Counted from the stretch's first letter, positions 34,925 to 44,620 are shown. The stretch is 56,050 nt of DNA from Ensifer sp. IC3342 (GCF_020193655.1 NZ_JADYVE010000022.1:1-56050), one strand, 5' to 3'. A program made the numbers and translations. The notes: generated from the letters alone by a model not told the origin.

Positions 34925-35749
34925 ATGCTTCGCCGTCACATTTCCATTGCCCCCATTATTGGGATCAGCTTGATTATTATCAATGTATCAGCCGCCGTAC
35001 TTGCGCCGTTTATAGCTCCACACGGTGAAGCAGATATGCTCGGAACTATGTGGGCGTCCCCAACCGCCGAACACTGGCTTGGCCTTGATAATTTAGGCCG
35101 AGACATCCTGTCTCGTTTGCTGTTCGGCGCTCGTACGACCATCTCTCTGGCTCTGAGTATTACCGTACTTGCCTTTGGGATCGGTGTTTCCGCGGGATTT
35201 GCCGCCGCTCTTAAAGGAGGGTGGGTCGATACGGTACTCAGTCGACTGGTCGACGTAATTATGGCGATACCTGGACTGATCTTCTCGCTTGTAATTCTTT
35301 CAGTATTTGGAAGTTCTGTTCCCGTATTAACCGTGACCATAGCAGTGCTGAGCTCAACTGGAATTTTTCGTCTCAGCCGAGCAGTAGCGCTCGATTTGGC
35401 TGTCATGGATTATGTCGAGGTGGCTCGATTGCGCGGTGAACGTCTTGGCTGGATCATGCGGCGAGAAGTATTGCCGAACGCTTTGCCTCCATTGTTGGCA
35501 GAATTTGGACTGCGTTTTTGTTTCGCTTTCCTCTTCATCGCTGCTTTGAGTTTTCTTGGGCTTGGCATCCAGCCGCCCTATGCCGATTGGGGAGGAATGG
35601 TCCGCGAGAACGCACAAGCGATTAACTTTGGGAGTCTCGCGCCTCTCATTCCGGCGCTCGCGATCGCTCAACTCACAATCGGTGTGAATTTGTTGGTTGA
35701 TTGGTTTCTGCCGAACCATAGCCAGACGCAGGGGGAGGGGGCTAGCTGA
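34925..35749 (+). CDS. Peptide ABC transporter permease, DppC type (system 1)
   Basis: A 274-residue permease partner. Marks are LGLDNLGRDILSRLLFGARTTISLAL (the DppC signature), the EAA loop DYVEVARLRGERLGWIMRREVLPNALPP, and GLGIQPPYADWGGM near the C-terminus. The ribosome site aaggagagg precedes ATG 34925. It completes the first importer with the double ATPase and the Tat-type binding protein. The next gene on this strand is a second binding protein behind its own 384-bp upstream region. Confidence 0.92.
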   Translation: MLRRHISIAPIIGISLIIINVSAAVLAPFIAPHGEADMLGTMWASPTAEHWLGLDNLGRDILSRLLFGARTTISLALSITVLAFGIGVSAGFAAALKGGWVDTVLSRLVDVIMAIPGLIFSLVILSVFGSSVPVLTVTIAVLSSTGIFRLSRAVALDLAVMDYVEVARLRGERLGWIMRREVLPNALPPLLAEFGLRFCFAFLFIAALSFLGLGIQPPYADWGGMVRENAQAINFGSLAPLIPALAIAQLTIGVNLLVDWFLPNHSQTQGEGAS

Positions 35750-36133
35750 TGCAAAGGAAGCTAAAAGTCAGCTGAAATGCTCCGGCACCGAACGAGCTTG
35801 ACCCCGGCGGACTATCCCCGCGTCTATTCCTTGCCGGCGGTGCAGCTTCAAGACCGTCGACAAAGGGGTTTGATCATCTGGTCGACTTGCAAGACTCGTT
35901 GCTCCTGCCAGTCGCAATTTGAGCGGTCGGCATATTACTAGGGTCGCTCTCGGGGCGGATGACAGTCGCGTAGCAAGGCGAAAGCCACCCACCACCACGT
36001 CATCGGTGAGGTAAGCATCGCAAACAGCGCAGACGCAAAGTGCCACATTGTAGAAAGGATCCAAGTTCAGGCCGTTGAGGAGCGAGCCTGAAGTTGAACG
36101 ATTAGTCACACAATCTCAAACGGGAGGAATGAT
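35750..36133 (+). promoter_or_regulatory. Upstream region of the second binding protein with operator-like site F
   Basis: No credible gene is present. ttgtagaaaggatcc (36048-36062) matches the reverse complement of the operator core (TTGTAGATTGGATCC) at 13 of 15 positions. On the forward strand the same GGATCC (36057-36062) is followed 18 bp later by TTGAGG (36075-36080), a weak -35, with acgatt at the -10 position. The gene starts 72 bp after the site. Confidence 0.55.
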
Positions 36134-37735
36134 ATGAGATATGAGTCAAGGGCTAATGTAAGAGCATCTGTGACGTGGGCGTCTTTGTTGTTTTGCCTGA
36201 TTGTCGGCCTTCACATGGCCGGTCCGGCAGCCGCGGACACTCTTCGGGTTATCGCCGACGGAGACATGAAGACACCTGATCCCATCGTTACGACTTCCTG
36301 GGACACCCAGGTTCACGCGTACCTGATTTACGACAAGCTCTTCGAAATGGACGAAAACGGTTCGCCTCAACCCGCACTCGCCGACGCGGTCGAAGCCAGC
36401 GAAGATCGGCGGTCCTTCACAATATCGCTTCGGAGCGGTGTGAAGTTTTCCGATGGTAGCCCGATCACAACCGACGACGTGATACAATCGCTTATGCGCT
36501 GGTCTTCTCGAGACGTCACCGGCCAGTTGTTGGCTGCGAGGCTTAAGGGCATGACGACGATTGACGAGCGGACATTTCGCATTGAGTTGAACGAGCCGTT
36601 TGACGTTCCGGAGGCGCTGGCTGGTATTACCGGGAACCCTGCCTTCGTCATGCCAAAGCGTGTCGCAACGAAGGCGCCGACCGATCCCATAACGGATTCC
36701 ACCGGATCTGGCCCGTATATGTTTGACTTGTCAAATTGGAAGCCTGGTCAAACACGCGAGTATAGCAAGAATCCCTTCTACGTCCCGAGAAATGATCCTC
36801 CCAGCTACTATTCCGGCAGGAAAGAGGCGACGTTCGACAAAATTGAGATCTCGTATATCCCGGATGCGAACACCGCAATGGCTGGGATGTTGACGGGAAA
36901 ATTCGACATATGGTCAGCGCCGTCGATGGACAACGTGTTGGCACTTCGCGATAATCCAGACTTGGTTGTTGACAGGGGTACACCAGCGCAGGGAAACATT
37001 CGCCCAAATTATCTTGTTCCGCCCTTCAACAATGTTAAGGCCCGTCAGGCACTTACATACCTGATTGATCAAAGCGAGATTAATCTCCTTTCAGTGGGGG
37101 ACTCGCAATTCTGGCGCACATGCTATGCCTATCTGAAGTGCGGCAGCAAATATGGAGACGACGGCGCCTATATGGGGCATCGGGGCCCCGCCGACTATGA
37201 CAAGGCGAGAAAGCTACTACAAGAAAGCGGCTATAAGGGAGAACCGATCGTAATTCTCGATCCGACAGATGCGGCGTACGATCATGCCCAAATGCTCTAT
37301 GTTGCGGAGCAACTTCGAAAAATCGGCGCTAATGTCGACGTGCAATCGATGGATTGGTCTACATTGGCTTCACGTCGGATCTCAAAAAAGCCAACCAGTG
37401 AAGGCGGGTGGAACCTCTTCAGTTCGATCATGGAAGGAGAAGCCGCTACATCGCCGCTCCGGCACCTTCAACTGGCCTCAAACTGCGAAAATGCCTGGTT
37501 TGGTTGGCCATGCGACGAGAAAATCGAGCAACTGCGGGCGGCCTTTATCAAAGCGAACGACGATGACCAGCGGTGGAGCGTGGCGTTCAAGTTACAAGAG
37601 CGCGCGTCCGAATATCTGCCGTTTATCCTGACGGGCGAATCCTATTACCCCCGAGTCTACCGGTCGGATATTAAGGGCTTCAACCCTGCGGCTCCCAGAC
37701 TGTACTTCTGGAACATCACGCGAAAGAGCAAGTAG
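36134..37735 (+). CDS. Peptide ABC transporter substrate-binding protein 2 (orphan)
   Basis: A 533-residue SBP_bac_5 protein with a Sec signal (LLFCLIVGLHMAGPAAADTL). It is a close paralogue of the protein at 40.99 kb: both contain VHAYLIYDKLFE / VHAALIYDKLFE, KFSDGSPIT, TGNPAF, YVPRNDPPSY, an identical DVQSMDWSTL / DLQSMDWSTL block, and SNCENAWFGWPCDE / SCDKAWFGWPCDE. No permease or ATPase follows before its terminator, so it presumably feeds one of the two complete systems, most likely the second. The ribosome site gggagga precedes ATG 36134. Confidence 0.9.
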   Translation: MRYESRANVRASVTWASLLFCLIVGLHMAGPAAADTLRVIADGDMKTPDPIVTTSWDTQVHAYLIYDKLFEMDENGSPQPALADAVEASEDRRSFTISLRSGVKFSDGSPITTDDVIQSLMRWSSRDVTGQLLAARLKGMTTIDERTFRIELNEPFDVPEALAGITGNPAFVMPKRVATKAPTDPITDSTGSGPYMFDLSNWKPGQTREYSKNPFYVPRNDPPSYYSGRKEATFDKIEISYIPDANTAMAGMLTGKFDIWSAPSMDNVLALRDNPDLVVDRGTPAQGNIRPNYLVPPFNNVKARQALTYLIDQSEINLLSVGDSQFWRTCYAYLKCGSKYGDDGAYMGHRGPADYDKARKLLQESGYKGEPIVILDPTDAAYDHAQMLYVAEQLRKIGANVDVQSMDWSTLASRRISKKPTSEGGWNLFSSIMEGEAATSPLRHLQLASNCENAWFGWPCDEKIEQLRAAFIKANDDDQRWSVAFKLQERASEYLPFILTGESYYPRVYRSDIKGFNPAAPRLYFWNITRKSK

Positions 37736-37753
37736 TATCGTCTCTTGTCGATG

Positions 37754-37792
37754 AGCCACTTATCTCCTCGCTCGCTGGGACGAGTGGCTTTT
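37754..37792 (+). terminator. Rho-independent terminator candidate after binding protein 2
   Basis: AGCCACT (37754-37760) pairs with AGTGGCT (37783-37789), which is followed by more T (TTTT at 37789-37792). The loop is long (22 nt) and may fold further. It lies 19 bp after the stop and would separate this gene from the next transcription unit, which has its own operator. Confidence 0.55.
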
Positions 37793-37911
37793 CGCCGAAT
37801 GAATCTGAAGCCGAGGCGCGGCTTTAGCTTTGCACTGAACTGAAGCATCAAGCAAGACCATCTACCATTCGGCGTGGCTGCGGAACCAGACGTTAGACAT
37901 GCAGATTCCAA

Positions 37912-37961
37912 TTGGATCCAATCTACAAGGGATTGACAATGCTGGATCCAAGTGGTTGGAT
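37912..37961 (+). promoter_or_regulatory. Duplex GGATCC operator before the M19/transporter-2 operon (site C)
   Basis: ttggatccaatctaca (37912-37927), TTGACA at 37933-37938 and a second ctggatccaa (37942-37951). The GGATCC centres are again exactly 30 bp apart and TTGACA starts 19 bp after the first GGATCC. A weak -10 (ttggat, 37956-37961) is 17 bp after TTGACA. The operon's first gene starts at 38013. Confidence 0.75.
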
Positions 37962-38012
37962 GAGTGAAAATGAAGTCGGGGCAACCTCGACAATTCAACT
38001 GGGAGAAGCGCA

Positions 38013-39029
38013 GTGGACGCTGAAAGAATTCATCGTGAGGCTATTTTCATCGATGCGGTGGCGCCGCTTCTAGATAGAAAGGAATATCTGGATTCTTATC
38101 GCAGGGGTGGAGCGACCTGTGTGGCTCCCACAATTTCCTCAGGAACTGACTCTCCTGAACACGCGCTTCACGGAATTGGGAGCTGGTTGCGCTTTATCCG
38201 GTCGAGGGAAGACTTAAAGCTTGTTGAAACGGCTTCGGACATCGAGGCCGCCAAGCGCGACGGCCAAATGGGGATTCTGTTTCACTTCCAGGGGACGGGG
38301 CCATTCCAGACCGACTTGGATCTCGTTGAGGCTTTTCAAGCGCTCGGTTTGCGGATGGTGCAACTGACCTACAATAGGCGGGATTATGTCGGGAGCGGAT
38401 GCGAGGAAGACTTTGACGAGGGGCTTTCGGCCTTTGGCAAGAAGCTTATCCGAAGGCTGAACGAGAATAGAATTGTGGTTGATTGCACCCATACCGGGTA
38501 CAAAACCACAATGGATGCCTTATCGTTGACAACGCGGCCCGCGGTTTTCTCGCATTCAAATTCTGCCACTCTGTTTCCCAGCAGAAGAAACATCCAAGAC
38601 GATCAAGCCAAAGCTGCTGCAGCAACGGGCGGTCTCGTTGGCGTCACCGCTGTCCCTCAGTTCGTTGTCCCGGCCAACGGCGGTGCGGCACGTCCCTCGC
38701 TTGATGATCTTATTGGACATATCGATCATTTCGTGTCGCTTGTTGGAATCGATCACGTCGGGTTGGGCCTCGATTATTGGTGGGGAACTCTTCCGTTCTC
38801 TAAACTCGAATCTGTCATCAGCGAGTGGGAACACTATGTCCGTATTGGCGACTGGAGCCCCGAAGCTTATCCGCGCCCGCCGCACTACAACCCACCTGAA
38901 ATCGAGACACCTGAGATGCTCCTCGGGATGACCCAAGGGCTTCTCCGTCGGGGTTATAAGGAGGACGACGTCCGTAAAGTACTGGGATTGAACTGGCTGC
39001 GTGTCTTCGGCGACGTGTGGGGGGAGTGA
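38013..39029 (+). CDS. M19 (membrane-dipeptidase family) protein with altered metal site
   Basis: A 338-residue TIM-barrel protein of the renal-dipeptidase family (COG2355). The C-terminal metal-site residues persist: His of VDCTHTG, His of FSHSNS, Arg of PSRRNI and Asp of GLGLDYW. The N-terminal HxD motif is replaced (FIDAVAPLL where DxHxD is expected), and the bridging Glu position reads HFQG instead of EG. A subgroup of M19 proteins shares these changes; its chemistry is not known to me. The start is GTG 38013 with gggagaag upstream. It leads the operon M19 - ATPase - binding protein - permeases, so its substrate is probably imported by that system. Confidence 0.8.
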   Translation: MDAERIHREAIFIDAVAPLLDRKEYLDSYRRGGATCVAPTISSGTDSPEHALHGIGSWLRFIRSREDLKLVETASDIEAAKRDGQMGILFHFQGTGPFQTDLDLVEAFQALGLRMVQLTYNRRDYVGSGCEEDFDEGLSAFGKKLIRRLNENRIVVDCTHTGYKTTMDALSLTTRPAVFSHSNSATLFPSRRNIQDDQAKAAAATGGLVGVTAVPQFVVPANGGAARPSLDDLIGHIDHFVSLVGIDHVGLGLDYWWGTLPFSKLESVISEWEHYVRIGDWSPEAYPRPPHYNPPEIETPEMLLGMTQGLLRRGYKEDDVRKVLGLNWLRVFGDVWGE

Positions 39030-39033
39030 CGCA

Positions 39034-40950
39034 GTGGTTCTTGAATTGAAAGCGCCCTGCAAGTCTAAAACGGAGCTCCTCACCATGCCTGAGCAGCGGA
39101 CGAGCAATGCCGTACTTTCGGTTTCGGGTCTTGTCACCTCCTTCCGAATTGAGGGGCGCTGGAAACCAGTAATAGATGGTGTTTCGTTCGAGATTGGGCC
39201 CAGAGAGACGGTTGCCGTGGTGGGCGAATCTGGCTCGGGTAAAAGTGTCACCGCTCTCTCCATTATGCGGCTTAACGCGCCAGGCTTGAGCAGGGTCACA
39301 GGGTCCGTCAAACTTGAGGGTAAAGAACTCCTTACGCTGTCAGCCGCGGAGATGCGCGGTATCCGCGGCAATGAAATTGCTATGATTTTCCAGGAGCCGA
39401 TGACTTCACTGAACCCGGTGTTGTCCATTGGCTTTCAGATCGCCGAAACACTGATCTTGCATCGCGGTTTATCACGGGCAGAAGCAGAGGCTGAGACCAT
39501 CCGATTATTGGAGAAGGTGCGGATCCCGGCGGCGAAGGCGCGCTTTCACGAATATCCACACCGCTTCTCAGGTGGTATGCGCCAGCGTGTGATGATCGCA
39601 ATGGCGCTGGCATGCAAACCGAATCTGCTCATCGCTGACGAACCGACGACGGCGCTCGACGTGACGATCCAAGCTCAGATTCTGGAACTGATCAAGGAGT
39701 TGCAGGAAGAGGAGGGCATGTCTGTTCTCTTCATCACCCACGACATGGGGGTGGTCGCCGAGATCGCTGATCGAACGGTGGTAATGTACAACGGCAAAGC
39801 GATCGAAACTGGTGCGACAGAGGACATCTTCAAAAGTCCCACTCAGCCCTATACGCGATCTTTGCTCTCGGCGGTTCCAAAGCTCGGCTCGATGAAGGGC
39901 TGCACCCGGCCGATGCGCTTTCCTATCTTCGACCGTACGACAGGTGAGTCCGACGTACCAGCTGAGATACCTAGCACTGTCAGAGCGGCCGACCGTCCTG
40001 TGCTGGAAGTGGCAGGATTGACGAAGCGGTTTGAAATTCGCTCGGGCCTGTTGTCCTCTGTCAAGGGCCGGGTCTACGCGGTAGAGAACGTCTCCTTCAA
40101 CATCAAGAGCGGCGAGACCTTGGCCTTGGTCGGTGAATCGGGCTGCGGGAAATCGACGACCGGCCGCACCGTGATGCGGCTGATTGAACCTTCTTCCGGT
40201 TCCGTGCTGCTCGACGGCGTCGATATGCTCAAGCTTAGCCACAGCGAATTGCGGGAACAGCGCAAGCGTATGCAGATGATCTTCCAGGATCCTTTTGCGT
40301 CGCTAAACCCGCGAATGAGAATCGGTACCGCCATAGCCGAGCCGTTGGTGGTGAATGGTATCGCCAACCGGTCGGATGCACGAGACAGGGTCGAGGATCT
40401 TTTGCTGCGGGTCGGTCTCGCGCCCGATATGGCCAACCGCTTCCCGCACGAGTTCTCAGGGGGGCAGCGTCAACGTATCTGCATCGCGCGTGCACTCGCG
40501 CTCGAGCCGCGGCTGATCGTGGCCGACGAGGCTGTCTCTGCGCTCGATGTCTCTGTGAAGGCGCAGGTCGTCAATCTCATGCTGGAACTTCAAGCCCGCA
40601 TGGGGCTCGCCTATCTCTTCATTTCCCACGACATGGCCGTGGTAGAGCGCGTCAGCCACCGCGTCGCGGTGATGTATCTCGGAGAGATTGTCGAGATCGG
40701 ACCGCGCGAAGCTATTTTCCAGAATCCGCAGCATCCCTACACCAAACGGCTGCTCGCGGCAGTGCCGATCGCCGATCCGGCGCGGCGCCTGCAGAAACGT
40801 CCCGTCTTAAACGACGAGATCAAGAGCCCGATCCGGTCTGCAGATTATGTCCCACCTGTGCGCCAGTATCGAGAAGTCTCGCCCGGCCACGCCGTCATGA
40901 TCTGGGAAACGGAGTGGGAAAACCAGACTGAACCAGTCGCCCTTACCTAA
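39034..40950 (+). CDS. Dipeptide/oligopeptide ABC transporter, fused double ATPase (system 2)
   Basis: A 638-residue double ATPase. First domain: Walker A GESGSGKSV, signature FSGGMRQRVMIAMAL, Walker B LLIADEPTTALDV. Second domain: GESGCGKST, FSGGQRQRICIARAL, LIVADEAVSALDV. Both sets are complete, unlike the ATPase of system 1. I start at GTG 39034, seven bases after ggag and five after the M19 stop; ATG 39085 (MPEQRTSN) is a real alternative. The open frame from 39001 overlaps the upstream gene. It works with the binding protein at 40.99 kb and the permeases at 42.6 and 43.6 kb. Confidence 0.92.
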   Translation: MVLELKAPCKSKTELLTMPEQRTSNAVLSVSGLVTSFRIEGRWKPVIDGVSFEIGPRETVAVVGESGSGKSVTALSIMRLNAPGLSRVTGSVKLEGKELLTLSAAEMRGIRGNEIAMIFQEPMTSLNPVLSIGFQIAETLILHRGLSRAEAEAETIRLLEKVRIPAAKARFHEYPHRFSGGMRQRVMIAMALACKPNLLIADEPTTALDVTIQAQILELIKELQEEEGMSVLFITHDMGVVAEIADRTVVMYNGKAIETGATEDIFKSPTQPYTRSLLSAVPKLGSMKGCTRPMRFPIFDRTTGESDVPAEIPSTVRAADRPVLEVAGLTKRFEIRSGLLSSVKGRVYAVENVSFNIKSGETLALVGESGCGKSTTGRTVMRLIEPSSGSVLLDGVDMLKLSHSELREQRKRMQMIFQDPFASLNPRMRIGTAIAEPLVVNGIANRSDARDRVEDLLLRVGLAPDMANRFPHEFSGGQRQRICIARALALEPRLIVADEAVSALDVSVKAQVVNLMLELQARMGLAYLFISHDMAVVERVSHRVAVMYLGEIVEIGPREAIFQNPQHPYTKRLLAAVPIADPARRLQKRPVLNDEIKSPIRSADYVPPVRQYREVSPGHAVMIWETEWENQTEPVALT

Positions 40951-40992
40951 CGGCTGGCTCGAGCAACAACTTTTAAGAAAGGGGAACCAAAA

Positions 40993-42594
40993 ATGAATGC
41001 CAAAACAAATCACGGGTGGCTTTCGCATCTCGCCAGAACCACAGTTCTTGCCCCCCTCGTCGCTGGAGTGCTTTTCGCCGGCGGAGCGATGGCGGATACG
41101 CTGCGCGTTATTTCGGACGCCGATCTCAAGACCGTCGATCCCATGGTCACAACAGCAACACTCACGCAAGTGCATGCCGCGCTGATCTACGACAAATTGT
41201 TTGAGTTCGATGAGCATGGCGTCGCTCATCCGTCGCTCGCTGACAAAGTCGACGTCAGCGACGACAAGAAGATCTACACCATTACCCTTCGGGACAAACT
41301 GAAGTTTTCCGACGGCAGCCCCATTACGGCGGATGACGTGATCGCATCACTAAAGCGTTGGTCGACTCGGGATCAGATCGGGGTGATGTTGGCCGAAAGG
41401 CTCAAGGACATGAGTAAGGTCGATGAACTGACATTCCGCATTGATCTGATAACGCCGTTCGATGTGCCGGCGGCGCTTGCTGGAGTGACCGGAAATCCCG
41501 CCTTCATCATGCCAAAGCGTGTCGCCGCCATTCCAGCCACGGAATCGCTGACTGATGGCACCGGTTCTGGCCCCTACATGTTTGACCTTTCCACGTGGAA
41601 ACCGGGCCAAACGCGTGTTTATACCAAAAACCCGCATTACGTGCCGAGGAACGATCCTCCCAGCTATCTTGCCGGCAAGAAAGACGCAGTCTTCGACCAG
41701 ATCGAAATGTCCTACGTCCCCGATCCCAATACCGCCATGGCGGCAATGTTGACGGATCAGTACGACATTTGGCTGGCTCCGCCGATGGATAATGCCAGCG
41801 CCATGAGAAACGACACTAAGTTCGTAGTGGAAAACGGTGTTTGGTATTCGACTAACATCCGTCCAAACTTCTCAAATCCTCCGTTCGACAACGTCAAGGC
41901 ACGAGAAGCGCTTACCTATCTTATCGACCAGAAGGAGGTCGGTCCCCTGGTGGCTGGCGATCCGGAATTATGGCGGGAGTGCTATGCGTTCCTCGCCTGC
42001 GGCAGCCCGTATGGTGACGAAGCGGCGTACTCCGGGCATAGGGGCGCACCCGACCTCGATAAGGCAAAACAACTGCTGGCCGAGGCTGGGTATGATGGCA
42101 AGCCCATCGTGATCCTCGATCCCACCGATTATGCTCCGTATCACGCTGCAGCACTGTATCTGGCTCAACAGTTGCGAAAGATCGGTGCACAGGTCGATTT
42201 GCAATCGATGGATTGGTCGACGTTGACATCACGGCGGACGTCAAAAGCTCCAGTCTCGGATGGCGGTTGGAACCTGATGATCTCCAGTATGGACACATTG
42301 GGCGCTTCATCGCCGATCACCCATCTCATGCTTGCTGCAAGTTGCGACAAGGCCTGGTTCGGTTGGCCGTGTGATGAGGAGATCGAAAAGCAGAGGTCTG
42401 CATTCACCAGCGCAACCAGCAACGCAGAAAAAAAGACGGTTACGTTCGACCTGCAAAAGCGTGCTTCGGAATACCTTCCCTTCGTTCTGATTGGAGAGTC
42501 CTCGAGTCCTGTTGTCCGAAAGGCTGAAATCGAGGGTTTCGACGCCGATGTGGCCGTTTGGTATTTCTGGAACGTGCACCGTAAGAGCAACTAA
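40993..42594 (+). CDS. Peptide ABC transporter substrate-binding protein 3
   Basis: A 533-residue SBP_bac_5 protein with a Sec signal (TTVLAPLVAGVLFAGGAMADTL) and mature start DTLRVISDADLKTVDP. It is the same length as, and highly similar along its whole length to, the binding protein at 36.13 kb, so the two arose by duplication. The ribosome site aaagggg precedes ATG 40993. It lies between its ATPase and permeases in the canonical order. A small cccggttcggg hairpin follows the stop at 42601-42611. Confidence 0.92.
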   Translation: MNAKTNHGWLSHLARTTVLAPLVAGVLFAGGAMADTLRVISDADLKTVDPMVTTATLTQVHAALIYDKLFEFDEHGVAHPSLADKVDVSDDKKIYTITLRDKLKFSDGSPITADDVIASLKRWSTRDQIGVMLAERLKDMSKVDELTFRIDLITPFDVPAALAGVTGNPAFIMPKRVAAIPATESLTDGTGSGPYMFDLSTWKPGQTRVYTKNPHYVPRNDPPSYLAGKKDAVFDQIEMSYVPDPNTAMAAMLTDQYDIWLAPPMDNASAMRNDTKFVVENGVWYSTNIRPNFSNPPFDNVKAREALTYLIDQKEVGPLVAGDPELWRECYAFLACGSPYGDEAAYSGHRGAPDLDKAKQLLAEAGYDGKPIVILDPTDYAPYHAAALYLAQQLRKIGAQVDLQSMDWSTLTSRRTSKAPVSDGGWNLMISSMDTLGASSPITHLMLAASCDKAWFGWPCDEEIEKQRSAFTSATSNAEKKTVTFDLQKRASEYLPFVLIGESSSPVVRKAEIEGFDADVAVWYFWNVHRKSN

Positions 42595-42625
42595 CAACAT
42601 CCCGGTTCGGGCTTACGAGGCCAGT

Positions 42626-43570
42626 ATGATCAGATACCTGATAACCCGCGTTCTCTCCGTGATTCCGGTCGTCGGAGTGGTCACAGCAGTCGTATTTGGG
42701 CTGACCTATCTAAGTCCGGGCGATCCGGCGGCTGTTCTAGCGGGCGACTATGCGTCGCCCGCTCAGATCGAAGCCATTCGAGAGCGGCTTCAATTGGATG
42801 CTCCGGTTGTTTCCCGCTATTTCGTTTGGCTCGGGAACACGTTGCATGGCGATTTCGGCGCCTCCCTTTTTTCGGGACAGCCCGTGTTGAACCTCATCCT
42901 CGCGCGCGCCGAGCCGACAATCACCCTCGCGATCGCGGCGACGTTTGTTGCATTGATCATCGCAGTGCCGCTGGGACTGCTGGCGGCGCAGCGACCAGGC
43001 ACCCTTGTGGATCGAGTTGTCCTCCTCTTTTGTGTTGGGGGGATGTCGATCCCGGCCTTCTTGATCGGATATCTCTTGATCTTCACGTTCGGCGTGCGCC
43101 TCGGATGGATGCCAGTTCAGGGCTTTGCCGGGATGGACAAAGGCATCCCTGAGATGGCGAGGCACATACTGCTGCCGGCGATCATGTTGGGATTTGCTCA
43201 GACCGCGCTGATTGGCCGAATTACGAGGGCAAGCGCCATCGAAGTGTTTAATCAGGACTTCGTCCGTGTAGCGCGTGCGAAAGGCCTCAGTGAGACTTCG
43301 ATCGTCATTCGACACTGCCTTAAGCTGGTTGCCGTTCCTCTCGTTACCGTTGTGGGAACCTCTTTCGCCTCGATGCTCGGCGGTGTGGTGATAACCGAGA
43401 CGGTGTTTGCAATACCTGGAATTGGGCGTCTTCTCGTTGAGGCCATACAGCGCATCGACATCCCGGTCATCCAGGGAGTTCTACTGATAAGCGCCATGGT
43501 CTACGTCGTCATAAACCTGCTTGTCGACTTGTCTTACCTGGTTATCGACCCGCGGATCAAATACACCTGA
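42626..43570 (+). CDS. Peptide ABC transporter permease, DppB type (system 2)
   Basis: A 314-residue permease starting MIRYLITRVLSVIPVVGVV, the standard DppB opening. It has the external loop LSPGDPAAVLAGDYASPAQ and the EAA loop NQDFVRVARAKGLSETSIVIRHCLK. The start ATG 42626 has acgagg 5 bp upstream; the frame runs open from 42491 inside the binding-protein gene, but that part is a shadow. It pairs with the DppC-type gene 13 bp downstream. Confidence 0.92.
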   Translation: MIRYLITRVLSVIPVVGVVTAVVFGLTYLSPGDPAAVLAGDYASPAQIEAIRERLQLDAPVVSRYFVWLGNTLHGDFGASLFSGQPVLNLILARAEPTITLAIAATFVALIIAVPLGLLAAQRPGTLVDRVVLLFCVGGMSIPAFLIGYLLIFTFGVRLGWMPVQGFAGMDKGIPEMARHILLPAIMLGFAQTALIGRITRASAIEVFNQDFVRVARAKGLSETSIVIRHCLKLVAVPLVTVVGTSFASMLGGVVITETVFAIPGIGRLLVEAIQRIDIPVIQGVLLISAMVYVVINLLVDLSYLVIDPRIKYT

Positions 43571-43583
43571 GGAGCTTGGTGCT

Positions 43584-44441
43584 ATGACTTTTTCCGATGT
43601 GACGGGTTCCTTGCAGTTGCGACAGCTTTCGCGCCTGCCAGCCGCCCTGCAAATAGCTGTCATTTTCCTGATCCTAGTGGTTTTGACGACGTTGTCGTCT
43701 CCCCTCATTGCCGGCACTGATCCTTTGGCGATGAACCCGCAGTTCAGGCTGAAGCCGCCGAGTTCCGAACATATGCTCGGGACAGACATGTTCGGGCGAG
43801 ATATTTTCACTCGTGTGCTTTACGGCGGCCAGGTGTCGCTTGCCATCGGTGTGGGAACAGCAGCTCTTGCTACGACCGTGGGAACGATATTGGGCCTTAT
43901 AGCGGGAGCCGGTCAAGCATCCGACAAGATCCTGATGAGGATTATGGATGGCATGATGGCGATACCCGGGATCCTGCTCGCGATTGCCTTGGCGACGATC
44001 TTCGGTAGCGGAGTCTTGACTGTCATCGTAGCTTTGGCGGTTCCGGAGGTGCCCGTCGTCGCGCGTCTGGTTCGGAGCTTGACGTTAACACTTCGAGAAC
44101 AGGCCTTCGTTGAGGCAGCCCAATCCTACGGCACCGGACCTCTGCGTATCCTTTTCAAATATATTCTGCCGAACGCGTTGGCTCCGATCGCCGTGCAGGC
44201 CACATATATTTGCGGCTTGGCCATTCTCTTTGAAGCTTATCTCGGCTTTGTCGGTGTTGGTGTTCCCCCCGAACATCCCAGTTGGGGAAACATCGTTGCC
44301 GAGGGACGAACCTTCGTCCTCATCGCCCCCCACTTGATCGTGTATCCCAGCGTCGTGATCGCAGCAGTTGTTCTCGCCATCAACCTGATTGGCGATGGCC
44401 TGCGCGACATGCTCGACCCGCGCTTTACGCTACCGGGCTAG
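43584..44441 (+). CDS. Peptide ABC transporter permease, DppC type (system 2)
   Basis: A 285-residue permease with MLGTDMFGRDIFTRVLYGGQVSLAIG (DppC signature), the EAA loop EQAFVEAAQSYGTGPLRILFKYILPNALAP, and VGVPPEHPSWGNIVAEGR near the C-terminus. The ribosome site gaggagc precedes ATG 43584. It completes the second importer. A gap of 245 bp follows before the metallo-hydrolase, so transcription may stop or restart there. Confidence 0.92.
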   Translation: MTFSDVTGSLQLRQLSRLPAALQIAVIFLILVVLTTLSSPLIAGTDPLAMNPQFRLKPPSSEHMLGTDMFGRDIFTRVLYGGQVSLAIGVGTAALATTVGTILGLIAGAGQASDKILMRIMDGMMAIPGILLAIALATIFGSGVLTVIVALAVPEVPVVARLVRSLTLTLREQAFVEAAQSYGTGPLRILFKYILPNALAPIAVQATYICGLAILFEAYLGFVGVGVPPEHPSWGNIVAEGRTFVLIAPHLIVYPSVVIAAVVLAINLIGDGLRDMLDPRFTLPG

Positions 44442-44620
44442 CGCTTCTTGGACTGCCCGCATTCAGTCTTTACGGCGACTTCGCGTCGGACCGCTGGATG
44501 GCGTCCAAGAAAACAATGTTTGGCGGCAAATGGAAGTATAGGCGTGCCGTAAGTGTTCGGCACCCCACAGCTTTCTCAATTGCTGTACGAGAAATGCGGT
44601 GTAACCCGCCATGTCCATAC

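Noticed and set aside
35768..36109. Reverse frame between permease 2 and binding protein 2
   Set aside because: GTG start without a ribosome site, atypical composition, and it overlaps the operator-like site F.
28994..44441. Nickel or opine ABC transporters rather than peptide transporters
   Set aside because: The SBP_bac_5 family also includes these, but the peptidase-like and amino-acid neighbours favour peptides. Not excluded by sequence alone.
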